Of a DNA stretch of 52,334 bases, positions 15,891 through 24,635 are shown piece after piece (positions within the stretch are counted from its first letter, which is position 1; each line of letters opens with the position of its first letter). The DNA comes from Bacillota bacterium (lineage in GTDB: Bacteria; Bacillota_I; Bacilli_A; RFN20; CAG-826). Where the stretch lies: contig JAEWMX010000004.1 in the NCBI GenBank assembly GCA_023393065.1, forward strand, positions 1 to 52,334, written 5' to 3'. Position numbers and translations under genes: made by a program. Below the pieces are notes generated by a model, which saw only the letters and a list, made by a program, of their open reading frames with translations, was not told where the DNA came from and searched no databases.

Positions 15891-17349
15891 TTCGACATTT
15901 AACTCCGGAGATTTTAATGTTACATGGTCAATCGTCTTTGGCATTCTTATCGTTTTGGTAATTTTGCTGCTATCAAATGTTTTACGGCGCGCCATTCCCT
16001 TTCTTCGGAAATCGCTTTTACCAGTGGCTTTTATCGGCGGTGCGATCGGCCTCGGCTTAAAAATTGCCTTTCAATATAGCGAAGTGGCGATCACCGGGTT
16101 AAATGTCTACACCGATGGCTTTAAAGCCATGCTTCAAGTCATCACTTACCATTCATTGGCTGTTGGCTTCATCGCGCTCGGGCTCAAAACCGTCAGCAAG
16201 GAGCGAGCCAAATCCAAGGAGATGGGTCGCGATAGCGTCAAAGGCGGCATCATCATCGTCGGTTCTTACTTACTTCAAGCCATCATCGGCGTGACCGCGA
16301 CAATATTGTTAAGCCTCGTCTTCACCACCATCGTTCCCTATGCCGGAGTCATCTTGCCTTTGGGTTTTGGCCAGGGACCAGGTCAAGCTATGACATGGGG
16401 CAGCAATTATGAGCTTCTCGGTTTTACCGGTGGCACGGATTTCGGCATCACGATTTCGACGATGGGCTTCCTCTCAGCCGCCGTGGGTGGAGTCATCTAC
16501 CTTAACTATGCCGCCAAAAAGGGATATGTCAAACGCCGCGATGAAAGCGAAAACGCTCCGCAAAGCGACGAATTGGTGGAAAAGCATGGCGAAGTTCCCC
16601 TTTCCGAATCAATTGATAAATTGACAATTCAAGTCGCGTTGATCGCCATCGTCTATCTATTGACTTTCGCCATCATCTATCCTCTCTCGCTCATTCCCGT
16701 GGCTTTTATTAAAAATACCTTGGCGCCTTTGCTATTTGGTTTTAACTTCATCATCGGAACGATGATTGCCATGCTCGTTAAAAAGCTTTTAGCTGCTATG
16801 CAAAAGAAAAATGTTGTTAAAAAACAGTATATTAATAACTTCATGCTCGAGCGCATCGCCGGTCTAGCCTTCGATGTGATGATCATCTCTTCGATCATGG
16901 CCATCGATATCCGCAATCTCGCCGATACCGGTTTAATCGTCACCTTAGCTATCATCTGCGTCATCGGCGCCTTCGCCACTTTCTTCTATGTCAAACATAT
17001 GACCTCGCGAGCTTTTCCCGGCTATAAGCATCAAGGCTTTGTCACTTTTTATGGTAACTTGACCGGCACAGCATCAGACGGCATTGCCTTGCTCCGCGAA
17101 ATCGATCCGACATTTAAGACTCCTTCCGCAGACTCCCTCGTCTATGGTAGCACCGTCGCCATCGCTCTCGGTTTTCCTGTCTTGCTCATCGTCGGTTACA
17201 TCCACGGAGGCGGAAATAATACTCTAGCTTCTATTCCTCTATGGGTTTCTTACGGTATCCTAATCGCCTATTTCATCGCCATCAATCTCCTCTTTATGTT
17301 CTTGCTCAAAAGATATAAAAAGAAGGATGAGCAGGCGCAGACAAAATAG
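15856..17349 (+). CDS. Sodium/glutamate symporter family (GltS-like)
   Basis: This 497-residue protein with at least ten hydrophobic segments carries two reentrant-loop regions like those of GltS. One is GFGQGPGQAMTWGSNYELLG, the other GNLTGTASDGIALLREIDP, which parallels the GltS motif around GTAATGLMLLR. It probably imports glutamate or a related acid with sodium, but the substrate is not proven. A central hydrophilic loop (near 210-240) separates the two halves. The ATG has AGGAAAGGA upstream inside the end of the acyltransferase gene, so the genes are coupled. Confidence 0.75.
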   Translation: MSLLPIVNLASNSTFNSGDFNVTWSIVFGILIVLVILLLSNVLRRAIPFLRKSLLPVAFIGGAIGLGLKIAFQYSEVAITGLNVYTDGFKAMLQVITYHSLAVGFIALGLKTVSKERAKSKEMGRDSVKGGIIIVGSYLLQAIIGVTATILLSLVFTTIVPYAGVILPLGFGQGPGQAMTWGSNYELLGFTGGTDFGITISTMGFLSAAVGGVIYLNYAAKKGYVKRRDESENAPQSDELVEKHGEVPLSESIDKLTIQVALIAIVYLLTFAIIYPLSLIPVAFIKNTLAPLLFGFNFIIGTMIAMLVKKLLAAMQKKNVVKKQYINNFMLERIAGLAFDVMIISSIMAIDIRNLADTGLIVTLAIICVIGAFATFFYVKHMTSRAFPGYKHQGFVTFYGNLTGTASDGIALLREIDPTFKTPSADSLVYGSTVAIALGFPVLLIVGYIHGGGNNTLASIPLWVSYGILIAYFIAINLLFMFLLKRYKKKDEQAQTK

Positions 17350-17363
17350 TTATTTCACTAATT

Positions 17364-17390
17364 AAGCCCGATAAAATCGGGCTTTTTTCT
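17364..17390 (+). terminator. Intrinsic terminator after the GltS-like gene
   Basis: AAGCCCGAT-AAA-ATCGGGCTT forms a perfect 9-bp stem followed by a T-run at 17382-17388. Confidence 0.92.
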
Positions 17391-17417
17391 TGTTGTGTAA
17401 TAAGTGCAAAATATTAT

Positions 17418-17449
17418 TTGACACATAATACTATGCGTTATATAGTATT
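17418..17449 (+). promoter_or_regulatory. padR operon promoter with overlapping operator palindrome
   Basis: TTGACA (17418-17423), 17 nt, TATAGT (17441-17446) is a near-consensus sigma-A promoter. Perfect inverted arms AATACTAT (17427-17434) and ATAGTATT (17442-17449), 7 nt apart, cover the spacer and the -10. This placement is what an autorepressor such as PadR needs to block polymerase. That PadR is the ligand is inference. Confidence 0.8.
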
Positions 17450-17462
17450 TGCAGGAGGACAT

Positions 17463-17789
17463 ATGGATATTCAATTAAAACGCGGTCTTCTCGAAGTGTG
17501 CGTCCTCGCCGAGTTGGTCAAAGGCGATTCGTACGGATATCAGATTGTCAAAGATCTTTCGGAAATCGTCGAGATATCTGAATCAACTCTCTATCCGATT
17601 TTAAAGCGCCTTGAAGCAAGCGAATGCCTGCGCGTCTTCTCAGTCGAGCATAACGGCCGATTGCGCCGCTACTACCGCATCACCGAAGCCGGACGCAAAC
17701 GCATCAAAGAATTTCTCAGCGAATGGGAAGAAGTTACAAATGTTTATACCTTTATCAGTGGAATAAATAAAGGGGGAGAATTAAGATGA
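17463..17789 (+). CDS. PadR-family transcriptional repressor
   Basis: The 108-residue winged-helix protein has the PadR signature in MDIQLKRGLLEVCVLAELVK, GDSYGYQIVKDLSE and STLYPILKRLE, then RRYYRITEAGR of the wing. It lacks the large C-terminal dimer domain, as in the short PadR subfamily. The start at 17463 follows GGAGGA; a TTG start at 17418 would overlap the promoter. The stop overlaps the next ATG by 4 nt. PadR with DUF1700 and DUF4097 genes is a recurrent Bacillota operon for envelope stress or membrane homeostasis, as far as is known. Confidence 0.9.
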   Translation: MDIQLKRGLLEVCVLAELVKGDSYGYQIVKDLSEIVEISESTLYPILKRLEASECLRVFSVEHNGRLRRYYRITEAGRKRIKEFLSEWEEVTNVYTFISGINKGGELR

Positions 17790-18400
17790 CAAAAAAAGAA
17801 TTCTTAGACAAGTTACGACTAGAAATTAGAAATCTTCCGTATGATGAAGTCGAAAAGACAATCACATATTATGAGGAGATGATTTCTGATCGAATGGAAG
17901 ATGGAGCGACTGAAACCGAAGCGGTAGCTTCCTTAGGAACTCCTGAAGCCATCGCTCGCGATTTACAAGCCAATCAGCCTTTTTCGACGATTATAAAGCG
18001 CAAAGTCGAAGACTATAAGTCAAAGCGCAATCCGGAGAGCACGGCCTTAATCGTCGTTCTTCTCGTCGTGCTCTTTCCCGTCTGGTTTCCCGTCATGATG
18101 AGCGCTTTAGGCGTCATCGCCAGCTTCTTTGCCACTATCGGAGCCATCATTATCGCCCTCTGGGCTGTCAGCGTCGCCATCGGCATCGGCGGCATCGCCT
18201 TAATCATCACTTCCTCGTTTGGATTTGCCAGCGCCTACATTCCGACCGGCTTTTTCTCAATCGGCATCGGCATCGCCCTCATCGGCTTATCGATCATCGC
18301 CATCATCGGAGCGCTCTATGCGACAAAAGGCATCATCAAGCTGTTGGAATTGCTTATCCATGAAATTAAAAAGTTATTTGTTCGGAGGTCAAACGCATGA
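17786..18400 (+). CDS. DUF1700 (HAAS-domain) membrane protein
   Basis: The N-terminal 65 residues match the HAAS/DUF1700 helical domain, MTKKEFLDKLRLEIRNLP...YYEEMISDRMEDG...LGTPEAIAR. Three to four Ala/Gly/Ile-rich transmembrane segments follow (near 85-190) and a basic end. The cytosolic domain is thought to link PadR-type regulators with membrane partners, but its biochemistry is not settled. It is coupled to padR and to the DUF4097 gene by ATGA overlaps. Confidence 0.88.
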   Translation: MTKKEFLDKLRLEIRNLPYDEVEKTITYYEEMISDRMEDGATETEAVASLGTPEAIARDLQANQPFSTIIKRKVEDYKSKRNPESTALIVVLLVVLFPVWFPVMMSALGVIASFFATIGAIIIALWAVSVAIGIGGIALIITSSFGFASAYIPTGFFSIGIGIALIGLSIIAIIGALYATKGIIKLLELLIHEIKKLFVRRSNA

Positions 18401-19335
18401 TTAAGAAAACGATAGCCGTTCCGTTAATTCTCGGTGGGGTAATGGTCATTCTCGGTGGATCAATCGCCGGAATCAGCGCGGCCGCAGCCGGAGGTTTCGC
18501 CGCTTTATCCGCCGCCGAACCATATGTCGCTCGAGTTATTGAAGCGCCAGCCGATTTACACATTAAAGTCGACGAACAAAACAACAAAGTTGTCATCAAT
18601 GCTTCGGCGACGGCGAGCAACGTCACAATCACGGTCTATGAGAACAACTATGAAACCTATGTCACCAGTTCAAATGCGACCGACTTTAACATCATCTATC
18701 ACAACGATGTTCCATGGATTGAAAGGGTCTTCTACATTCCGACTAGTTTGCGCACGATGACAATTACCGTGCCGGAAAATTATATTTCTTCGATCGATGT
18801 CGATAACACCAACGGAGTCATCGATGTTAACGGCATATCATTGCAAGGTGACCTAACTCTTGAAACCGCCAACGGCCTCATCAGTGTGGACGATGTGACG
18901 GCAACTGGCGATATCGATGTTCGCACGACCAACTCAAAAATCGAAGTGAATAATACGACATCTTCTGGTGATATTGCCGTTCGCTCGATGAATGGCTACA
19001 TCACCCTCGATGGGATCGTGGCCGCTGATATCGACGCCCAGACGACGAACGGCAAAATCGCCGTCGAGAATATCGGTGCTCAAAACATGAAATTGGTGAC
19101 GACGAATGGCCAAGTGACAACCTCTGATGTTGACATTAATGTCAAAATTCACTTAGAAACATCGAATGGCGATATTCGCGGAAATGTCAAAGGACCGGCC
19201 AGCGATTACGATATCGATAGTCAGACGACCAATGGCACCAACAATCTCGCCGGTTACAATAGCCAAATCCCGACAGGCGACAAAATTCTATATGCCCGTT
19301 GCTATAACGGTGCGATTACAATCTCGTTTAATTAA
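18397..19335 (+). CDS. DUF4097-type beta-strand repeat membrane protein
   Basis: An N-terminal hydrophobic helix (IAVPLILGGVMVILGGSIAGI) is followed by an extracellular region dominated by repeated short strands with T-x-N-G-x-I, for example TTNGKIAVENI and TTNGQVTTSD. This pattern is the DUF4097 right-handed beta-solenoid. About eight repeat units are visible between residues 130 and 300. At 312 residues it closes the PadR-DUF1700 operon. The exact role is unknown; a structural or sensor part at the membrane surface is inferred from context. Confidence 0.88.
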   Translation: MIKKTIAVPLILGGVMVILGGSIAGISAAAAGGFAALSAAEPYVARVIEAPADLHIKVDEQNNKVVINASATASNVTITVYENNYETYVTSSNATDFNIIYHNDVPWIERVFYIPTSLRTMTITVPENYISSIDVDNTNGVIDVNGISLQGDLTLETANGLISVDDVTATGDIDVRTTNSKIEVNNTTSSGDIAVRSMNGYITLDGIVAADIDAQTTNGKIAVENIGAQNMKLVTTNGQVTTSDVDINVKIHLETSNGDIRGNVKGPASDYDIDSQTTNGTNNLAGYNSQIPTGDKILYARCYNGAITISFN

Positions 19336-19349
19336 GATTGCATTATTAG

Positions 19350-19385
19350 AAAAGAGGAGCGATTATTTGCGCTCCTCTTTTTTTA
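19350..19385. terminator. Bidirectional terminator between the DUF4097 gene and msrA
   Basis: AAAAGAGGAGCG and CGCTCCTCTTTT form a stem of about 12 bp with A-run and T-run on opposite sides, so it can end transcription from both convergent genes. The msrA stop codon (19363-19365) lies in its loop. Confidence 0.9.
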
Positions 19386-19875
19386 TTTTTCGCATTTCGA
19401 CGTGACAATAGCCAAACGGATTCTTGATCAAGTAATCTTGATGATAATCTTCGGCTTTATAGAAATTCGTCAACGGTTTAACTTCGATAGCAAAGCGCCG
19501 CTCGGGCCGTGGATTATTAGCGGCAAAAAAAGCGAGAACAACTTCTTTATCGGCTTCGTTTACATAGTAAACTCCGCTTCGATATTGAATACCGACATCG
19601 TTTCCCTGCCGATTCATCGCATACGGATCGACGATTCGCAAGTAGTGCTCCAAGATCTTGCTCAGAGGTATGAGACTCATATCATAGACGATTTTGACAG
19701 TCTCGGCATGATTTGCTCGGTGTTCGAGCAAATCTTCGTATTTTGGATTTTCACTGTCCCCATTTGCGTAGCCTACTTCGGTGTCGATGACGCCTTTGAG
19801 TTGTTGAAAGTAAGCTTCGATACCCCAAAAGCATCCACCGGCAAGATATATCGTGCAAATATTGTCGTTATTCAT
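19363..19875 (-). CDS. msrA: Peptide-methionine (S)-S-oxide reductase MsrA
   Basis: The catalytic GCFWG is at 14-18 with nucleophile Cys15. Further family motifs are EVGYANGDSENPKYEDL, HAETVKI, IQYRSGVYY and YHQDYLIKNPFGYCH. It repairs methionine-S-sulfoxide in proteins using thioredoxin. At 170 residues it is a compact single-domain form with no MsrB fusion. The C-terminal KKEERK is encoded by the terminator stem. It has no Shine-Dalgarno; a promoter puts the transcript start next to the ATG. Confidence 0.95.
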   Translation of the reverse strand: MNNDNICTIYLAGGCFWGIEAYFQQLKGVIDTEVGYANGDSENPKYEDLLEHRANHAETVKIVYDMSLIPLSKILEHYLRIVDPYAMNRQGNDVGIQYRSGVYYVNEADKEVVLAFFAANNPRPERRFAIEVKPLTNFYKAEDYHQDYLIKNPFGYCHVEMRKIKKEERK

Positions 19876-19882
19876 GTTTTAA

Positions 19883-19911
19883 ATTATCCCACGAAAGCGC
19901 GCGTTTGAAAA
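19883..19911 (-). promoter_or_regulatory. msrA promoter, nearly leaderless
   Basis: On the minus strand TTTTCA (19906-19911), 17 nt, GATAAT (19883-19888). The predicted start near 19876 is one base before the ATG. Confidence 0.5.
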
Positions 19912-20001
19912 TAATAAAGCATGCGAGCAAATATCTTTTAAGAATACGGGTAATACACTAAAATAGAATTGTTAGAAAAGTAATACATAGGAGGTATTTA
20001 C

Positions 20002-20517
20002 ATGGTTACAAAAAAAGTTGTTGATTTACTCAATTTACAAATTCAACGCGAGCTCTACTCCGCCTATCTCTATCTAGATATGGCGCTTTACTACAACGAT
20101 CTCGGCCTCGTCGGTCACGCCAACTGGTTTGAAATTCAAGCCCAAGAAGAAAGAGATCACGCCCTCGGCTTCATCCGCTATTTGCAACACGTCGGGGAAA
20201 GGCCCATTCTCGATGTCATCGATAAGCCGGCTCTCACTTACAAAGATCCTCGCGAGCCTTTAGTCGAAGCTCTCAAGCACGAAAAGTTCGTCACCGCTAG
20301 CATCGAAAACATTCTCGAGGTAGCCAAAGCTGAGAAAGACCATTTAACGGTCGATTTCATTCAATGGTATATCGCTGAACAGGGCGAAGAAGAGAAAAAT
20401 GCCAACGACAACATCTTGATGTACGATTTCGCAAAAGACGAACGGGCCGCTTTGCTCGTCATCGACGGCAAACATGCCGCTCGCAAGTATTCGCCATCCC
20501 TTCCGGATATCGACTAG
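20002..20517 (+). CDS. Non-haem ferritin
   Basis: It oxidises Fe(II) and stores iron in a 24-mer shell. Ferroxidase ligands are visible: Glu17 in IQRELYSAYLYL, Glu50 and His53 in AQEERDHA, a further Glu in the third helix, and the EQGEEE stretch near 127-132. Length 171 matches bacterial FtnA. An AGGAGGT site lies 8 nt before the ATG. It is monocistronic, divergent from msrA, and ends at a terminator. Confidence 0.94.
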   Translation: MVTKKVVDLLNLQIQRELYSAYLYLDMALYYNDLGLVGHANWFEIQAQEERDHALGFIRYLQHVGERPILDVIDKPALTYKDPREPLVEALKHEKFVTASIENILEVAKAEKDHLTVDFIQWYIAEQGEEEKNANDNILMYDFAKDERAALLVIDGKHAARKYSPSLPDID

Positions 20518-20540
20518 CGAGTAACGCAATTAATCCAAAC

Positions 20541-20568
20541 AACCTCACCACTAAATGGTGGGGTTTTT
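20541..20568 (+). terminator. Terminator after the ferritin gene
   Basis: AACCTCACCA-CTAAA-TGGTGGGGTT gives a 10-bp stem with one G-T pair, followed by TTTT. The stop of the convergent chromate-transport gene lies in its T-run. Confidence 0.85.
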
Positions 20569-21133
20569 ATATCGCGAAGAGGGCGATGCCAAAAAAGATT
20601 GAAAAAGCGATTAAAATAAGAGGGTTGATCCTTTTTTTGAAGATGCGAGGATAAGCTAAAGTAATCGCGGCCAATATGACAAAGATGATGAGACTTTTGT
20701 AGTCAAAGGAAAAAGTCGAGACATCCTTTAAACCGATGAGGCCATATGTGAAAATGAGGCCGGTTCCGACAATCAGCCCGACGATGACGGGGCGAATTCC
20801 CGCCATAATCGCCTGAAAGGGTTTTGATTGAAGGATATTCTTAAGAATCATCGCGATAAGCAAGATAATGACAAAGGAGGGCAGAACGACACCGATAGTG
20901 GCTATCGCTCCCCCGAGAATTCCACCTTGCGCGGTTCCGATAAACGTTGCCATATTAATGGCAATCGGACCAGGTGTCGATTCGGCGATGCCAATAAAAT
21001 CGAGCATCTGCGCTTCGCTCAACCAATTGCGATTTATGACGGTCTCTTTCATCATCGAAAGCATTCCGTAGCCGCCTCCGAACGAGAAGAGACCAATTTT
21101 CAAAAATTCGATAAAGAGAAGGAGATATATCAT
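20567..21133 (-). CDS. Chromate transporter half-protein, second subunit
   Basis: The 188-residue protein is one CHR domain. It has the FSFGGGYGMLSMM motif, STPGPIAINMATFIG and GVVLPSFVIILLI, all typical of short-chain ChrA. Half-size CHR proteins work in pairs of opposite membrane orientation. They export chromate in some bacteria, but in anaerobes the natural substrate is unclear. It overlaps its partner by 4 nt. Confidence 0.9.
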   Translation of the reverse strand: MIYLLLFIEFLKIGLFSFGGGYGMLSMMKETVINRNWLSEAQMLDFIGIAESTPGPIAINMATFIGTAQGGILGGAIATIGVVLPSFVIILLIAMILKNILQSKPFQAIMAGIRPVIVGLIVGTGLIFTYGLIGLKDVSTFSFDYKSLIIFVILAAITLAYPRIFKKRINPLILIAFSIFFGIALFAI

Positions 21134-21717
21134 TTGTCGCTCTCCTTTTTCGTCTTCTTTTTGATTATTGGCAATAAATAGAACAAGAAAAAGCCCAATG
21201 CCGCCCCACCCAAAATGAGAAAGACGGATGAAAAATTCAAGGCGAAGAGATCAAAAACAATCAATGCCGACGTGATTAAGATGAAAACGGGAATCGAATA
21301 CCATGTTTTCTTCATCTTTTTTAGCATTCTGAGACCAGCGGTTAAGATGAGGAGGGCCACCGCCGCTTTAATGCCCATAAAAGCCGCGGCAATATACGGA
21401 TTATCTTTGACATAGTTATATAAAATTGAGATGCCGAATATGATGATAAAGGAGGGGAGCACAACGCCCAAAGTCGCCAAGACACTACCCCAGAATCCTT
21501 TGATTTTGTAGCCGGTATAAGTTGCGACATTGACGGCGATCGGACCCGGTGTCGATTCGGCGATGGCCAGGATTTCGAGTAGCTCTTCTTCGCTCAGCCA
21601 CTTCTGATGGTCGACGACATCGTTGCGAATTATAGGAATCATCGCATATCCGCCACCGAATGTCGTGGCGCCGATTTTTAAAAATGTTAAAAATAAACGC
21701 AGCAAAATGTTTTTCAT
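21130..21717 (-). CDS. Chromate transporter half-protein, first subunit
   Basis: This 195-residue CHR domain has TTFGGGYAMIPII, STPGPIAVNVATYTG and LGVVLPSFIIIFG. It is paralogous to the downstream subunit and coupled to it by an ATGA overlap. The C-terminus is more basic (KKKTKKESDK). There is no clear ribosome site. Confidence 0.9.
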   Translation of the reverse strand: MKNILLRLFLTFLKIGATTFGGGYAMIPIIRNDVVDHQKWLSEEELLEILAIAESTPGPIAVNVATYTGYKIKGFWGSVLATLGVVLPSFIIIFGISILYNYVKDNPYIAAAFMGIKAAVALLILTAGLRMLKKMKKTWYSIPVFILITSALIVFDLFALNFSSVFLILGGAALGFFLFYLLPIIKKKTKKESDK

Positions 21718-21774
21718 ACAAGAGATAAAAGTATCATAAATGATAGCAAAAAGCCATCTTCATCAAACAGATGA

Positions 21775-22635
21775 TTAGCGTTCTTTTCTAAATGTCACGA
21801 CAATGAGGGAAAGGCCGAAGAAGAAAACCGCGGTCGCCACCAGATATAAAATTTGCATCCACGGCAAAATGACAAAGTCGCCAAAAGCAAAATTCACGCC
21901 CATGACATCTAAGAATGAGTCCTTTATTTCAATCGGAGCATTCAAGAAGACGCTATCAGTCAAATCGCTCATGATAATCCTTCGAAATAAGGAAGCTGCA
22001 TGCGAGAGAGGAATCACCTTGATGACGGCTTGCACGCCGGTCGGGAAATTGCCAATCGGCATATATATGCCAGCTAGAAAGCCAAGCAAAGTTCCGACGA
22101 CGGTGCTGACGGTGCCAAAAGCGGTCATGCTCTTGATAAAAATCGCCATGAAAAACACGATGGAGCTATTGGCGAGAGTAACGAGCAAGATTAAGCCGAT
22201 GACCTCAATGGTTTGCATGAAATTGAGGATGTGACCATCGCGAATCAACATGTATAAATCGAGAAACAATAATGAGAACAGACTCATGATGATTCCGATT
22301 AAGTAGGCCGAGATAATATATCCTCCCACCAGCGATGAGCGCTTTAGCGGCGAAGAGGAGAAGTCTTTGTATATTTTTTTCGCTTTATCATCGACCATCG
22401 TGCCAAAAGCTCCGAGGGTCGTCGTAAACGATACGACAGCCAAGATTCCGGCCATCAGCCAACCATCCATCAAGGCTTGACCACCAACGACATTGTCAGG
22501 GAGAGCCGAAGCCCACGCGTTATTTAAAAACAGTGTATATAAGGCAAAAATGATGAGAACCGACAAAAAGGAAAAGAAAATGGCGAGGCGATCGCGAATA
22601 AACACTTTAAAATTGCGGAGAGCGAAGATTATCAT
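21775..22635 (-). CDS. ABC-2 type exporter permease
   Basis: The 286-residue protein has six hydrophobic segments and the conserved stretch ADDxxK/IYKDFSSSPLKRSSLVGGYI of the ABC-2 (DrrB-like) family, plus the LLGFLAGIYMPIGNFPTGVQ region before the last helices. It forms the membrane part of an exporter with the ATPase gene that overlaps it by 4 nt. Lipid, drug or peptide substrates are all possible. Confidence 0.87.
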   Translation of the reverse strand: MIIFALRNFKVFIRDRLAIFFSFLSVLIIFALYTLFLNNAWASALPDNVVGGQALMDGWLMAGILAVVSFTTTLGAFGTMVDDKAKKIYKDFSSSPLKRSSLVGGYIISAYLIGIIMSLFSLLFLDLYMLIRDGHILNFMQTIEVIGLILLVTLANSSIVFFMAIFIKSMTAFGTVSTVVGTLLGFLAGIYMPIGNFPTGVQAVIKVIPLSHAASLFRRIIMSDLTDSVFLNAPIEIKDSFLDVMGVNFAFGDFVILPWMQILYLVATAVFFFGLSLIVVTFRKER

Positions 22636-23546
22636 TCTCGAATCTCCCTTCCCGTGATGTTGATAAAGGCATCATTGAGCGTTCCGGACAAAACCTCAAA
22701 ACTTTTAACGGAAGGACGAACGATATCGAGAATAGAAAGCGCATCGATAGTCGTCTTCAGCGGAATGATGGCCTGCCCGTTGTGCAAGGTATAGTTAATT
22801 TTATTCTTAAGAAGAATATTCTCAATTTCGGCTTGATTGTCATATTCGATTTGCAAGCTGTCGCTGGCATATTTTTTGCGGAGCTCGTATGGCGTTCCGC
22901 GAGCGGCGATTTTTCCATTATCGATGATGATTACGTAATCAGCTTCCGAAGCTTCTTCCATATAGTGCGTGGTAAGAAAGACGGTCATGTTGGAATCGCG
23001 TTGCATCTTGACAATCGTCTCCCAGACTTTTTTGCGGGTTTGCGGATCGAGTCCGGTCGTCGGTTCATCAAGAAACAAAATCTTGGGTGTGTTAATGAGT
23101 GCACGAGCGATATCCGAACGGCGGCGCTGCCCTCCAGATAATTTTTTGTATTGGCGCTTTAAAAAATCCTTGATGCCCGCAGCTTCGCTGACGCGCTCGA
23201 AAGCCGCCTGCAATTCCTTGCCTTTTAATCCGTAGAAGCTACCGCGATACTTAATATTTTCTTCAACGGTCAGCAGCTCATCGAGAAAACCATCTTGAAA
23301 AACGACGCCGATCGATGAACGAATTTTATCATCGTCTTTACCAAGCGTTTGCCCATCGATGCGCACCGTGCCGGCATCAGGCCTTAAAAAGGTGCAAATA
23401 ATATCGATTGTCGTCGATTTACCAGCGCCATTAGGTCCGAGAAACGCAAACAGCTTGCCTTTTTCGACATAGAAAGAAATGTCATCGACCGCTTTGACAT
23501 TGCCATAATATTTTTTTAGATGTTCAACTTCTAATATTTTGTCCAT
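22632..23546 (-). CDS. DrrA-like ABC exporter ATPase
   Basis: The 304-residue protein has Walker A GPNGAGKST, signature LSGGQRRR, Walker B ILFLDEPTTGLDP and a switch His in TTHYMEEA. The C-terminal 80 residues form the DrrA-type extension. The family pairs with ABC-2 permeases to export drugs or lipids. It is the first gene of the pair, with a weak GGGG ribosome site. Confidence 0.9.
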   Translation of the reverse strand: MDKILEVEHLKKYYGNVKAVDDISFYVEKGKLFAFLGPNGAGKSTTIDIICTFLRPDAGTVRIDGQTLGKDDDKIRSSIGVVFQDGFLDELLTVEENIKYRGSFYGLKGKELQAAFERVSEAAGIKDFLKRQYKKLSGGQRRRSDIARALINTPKILFLDEPTTGLDPQTRKKVWETIVKMQRDSNMTVFLTTHYMEEASEADYVIIIDNGKIAARGTPYELRKKYASDSLQIEYDNQAEIENILLKNKINYTLHNGQAIIPLKTTIDALSILDIVRPSVKSFEVLSGTLNDAFINITGREIRE

Positions 23547-23620
23547 ATGGTTGCCCCGCCATAACTATGCTTTATTATAATAATCGGACAAATTTTAGCA
23601 ATTCATATCTTATTTGCGAT

Positions 23621-24634
23621 ATGATAATATCTGTGAAAAAAACGATAGTTCTTGAAAATGAACGCGGCATGAAAGTCACTTTCTCACCCCTTGGAGCCTC
23701 TCTTCTAGACATTGGCCTAAAAATGAAAAACGGGCATATGAGAAATGTGGCACTTAGGCCAAAAGCCCTTGCTGATTTCGCGTCTTCAAAAGGCTACTAT
23801 GGGAAGACCATCGGCCGGTATAGCGGACGTCTTAAAGACTCAAAATTAGCGATTGACGGAATTGAATACAAAGTTCTCGAAACCAAGCGCAACAGCGGTT
23901 TGCACGGTGGTGATCACGGTCTTTCAAATGCTTTATTCGATTATGAAAAAATCGGCAATTCACAAGGAAAAGGTTTAATTTTTTCATATCAAATGCCGCA
24001 TTTATTCGATGGTTTACCCGGCAATTTGCAGGTTTTTATCACTTATCTGCTCCATGATGATGCCAATTTGCTAGAAATTCGCTATCAAGCAAAAAGTGAT
24101 CATGACACGATATGCAACCTCACGAATCACACTTATTTCAATTTGGACGGTCGGGGATGCATTTTGAATCATGAGCTGATGATCGCTGCTCAAAAATATG
24201 CCGAGGTTGACGAGGACTTAATGCCTAACAAAGTTCTTCTTGTCGACGAAGTCATGGATTTTAGCCAAGGAAGAAAAATTGGCACGCATATCGCTGCCTC
24301 AAACTTTTCTTGTATCACCCGTGGTTACGACCATCCGTACATCTTAGACAATCCTTCTCTGCTCATTCCTTCAGCACAGCTCACTAGTTCTAATAAGGAT
24401 TTATCACTAAACATTTATTCAACTTATCCTTGTCTTGTTTTCTATTCCGGAAACTACCCGACCTCCGAAGCGATGACACTGACAAAAAAGATGCAAAAGC
24501 ATGGCGCGCTAGCTCTTGAACCCCAGTATCTGCCGAATGCCATTAATAACGCTCTCGGGCAAACAAAAACCGGTTTTTTGAAAGCCGGCTCGTTGTATCA
24601 AGAGACAATAATTTACGAATTCGTCATCAGATGA
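23621..24634 (+). CDS. galM: Aldose 1-epimerase
   Basis: It interconverts alpha and beta anomers of hexoses. The family motifs IGRYSGRLKDSK, RNSGLHGGDHG, and the catalytic-His stretch LTNHTYFNLDG are present, and the catalytic Glu lies in LALEPQYLPNAI. The length (337) is normal. The start is uncertain. The ATG at 23621 fits the fold but lacks a ribosome site. A GTG at 23633 lies one base from a predicted leaderless start after TATGAT. The in-frame ATG at 23567 seems too early. Confidence 0.88.
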   Translation: MIISVKKTIVLENERGMKVTFSPLGASLLDIGLKMKNGHMRNVALRPKALADFASSKGYYGKTIGRYSGRLKDSKLAIDGIEYKVLETKRNSGLHGGDHGLSNALFDYEKIGNSQGKGLIFSYQMPHLFDGLPGNLQVFITYLLHDDANLLEIRYQAKSDHDTICNLTNHTYFNLDGRGCILNHELMIAAQKYAEVDEDLMPNKVLLVDEVMDFSQGRKIGTHIAASNFSCITRGYDHPYILDNPSLLIPSAQLTSSNKDLSLNIYSTYPCLVFYSGNYPTSEAMTLTKKMQKHGALALEPQYLPNAINNALGQTKTGFLKAGSLYQETIIYEFVIR

Positions 24635-24635
24635 A

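Noticed and set aside
18397..19335. DNA tandem repeat in the DUF4097 gene
   Set aside because: The repetition is at protein level (T-x-N-G-x-I strands of a solenoid); the DNA copies are diverged and explained by the fold.
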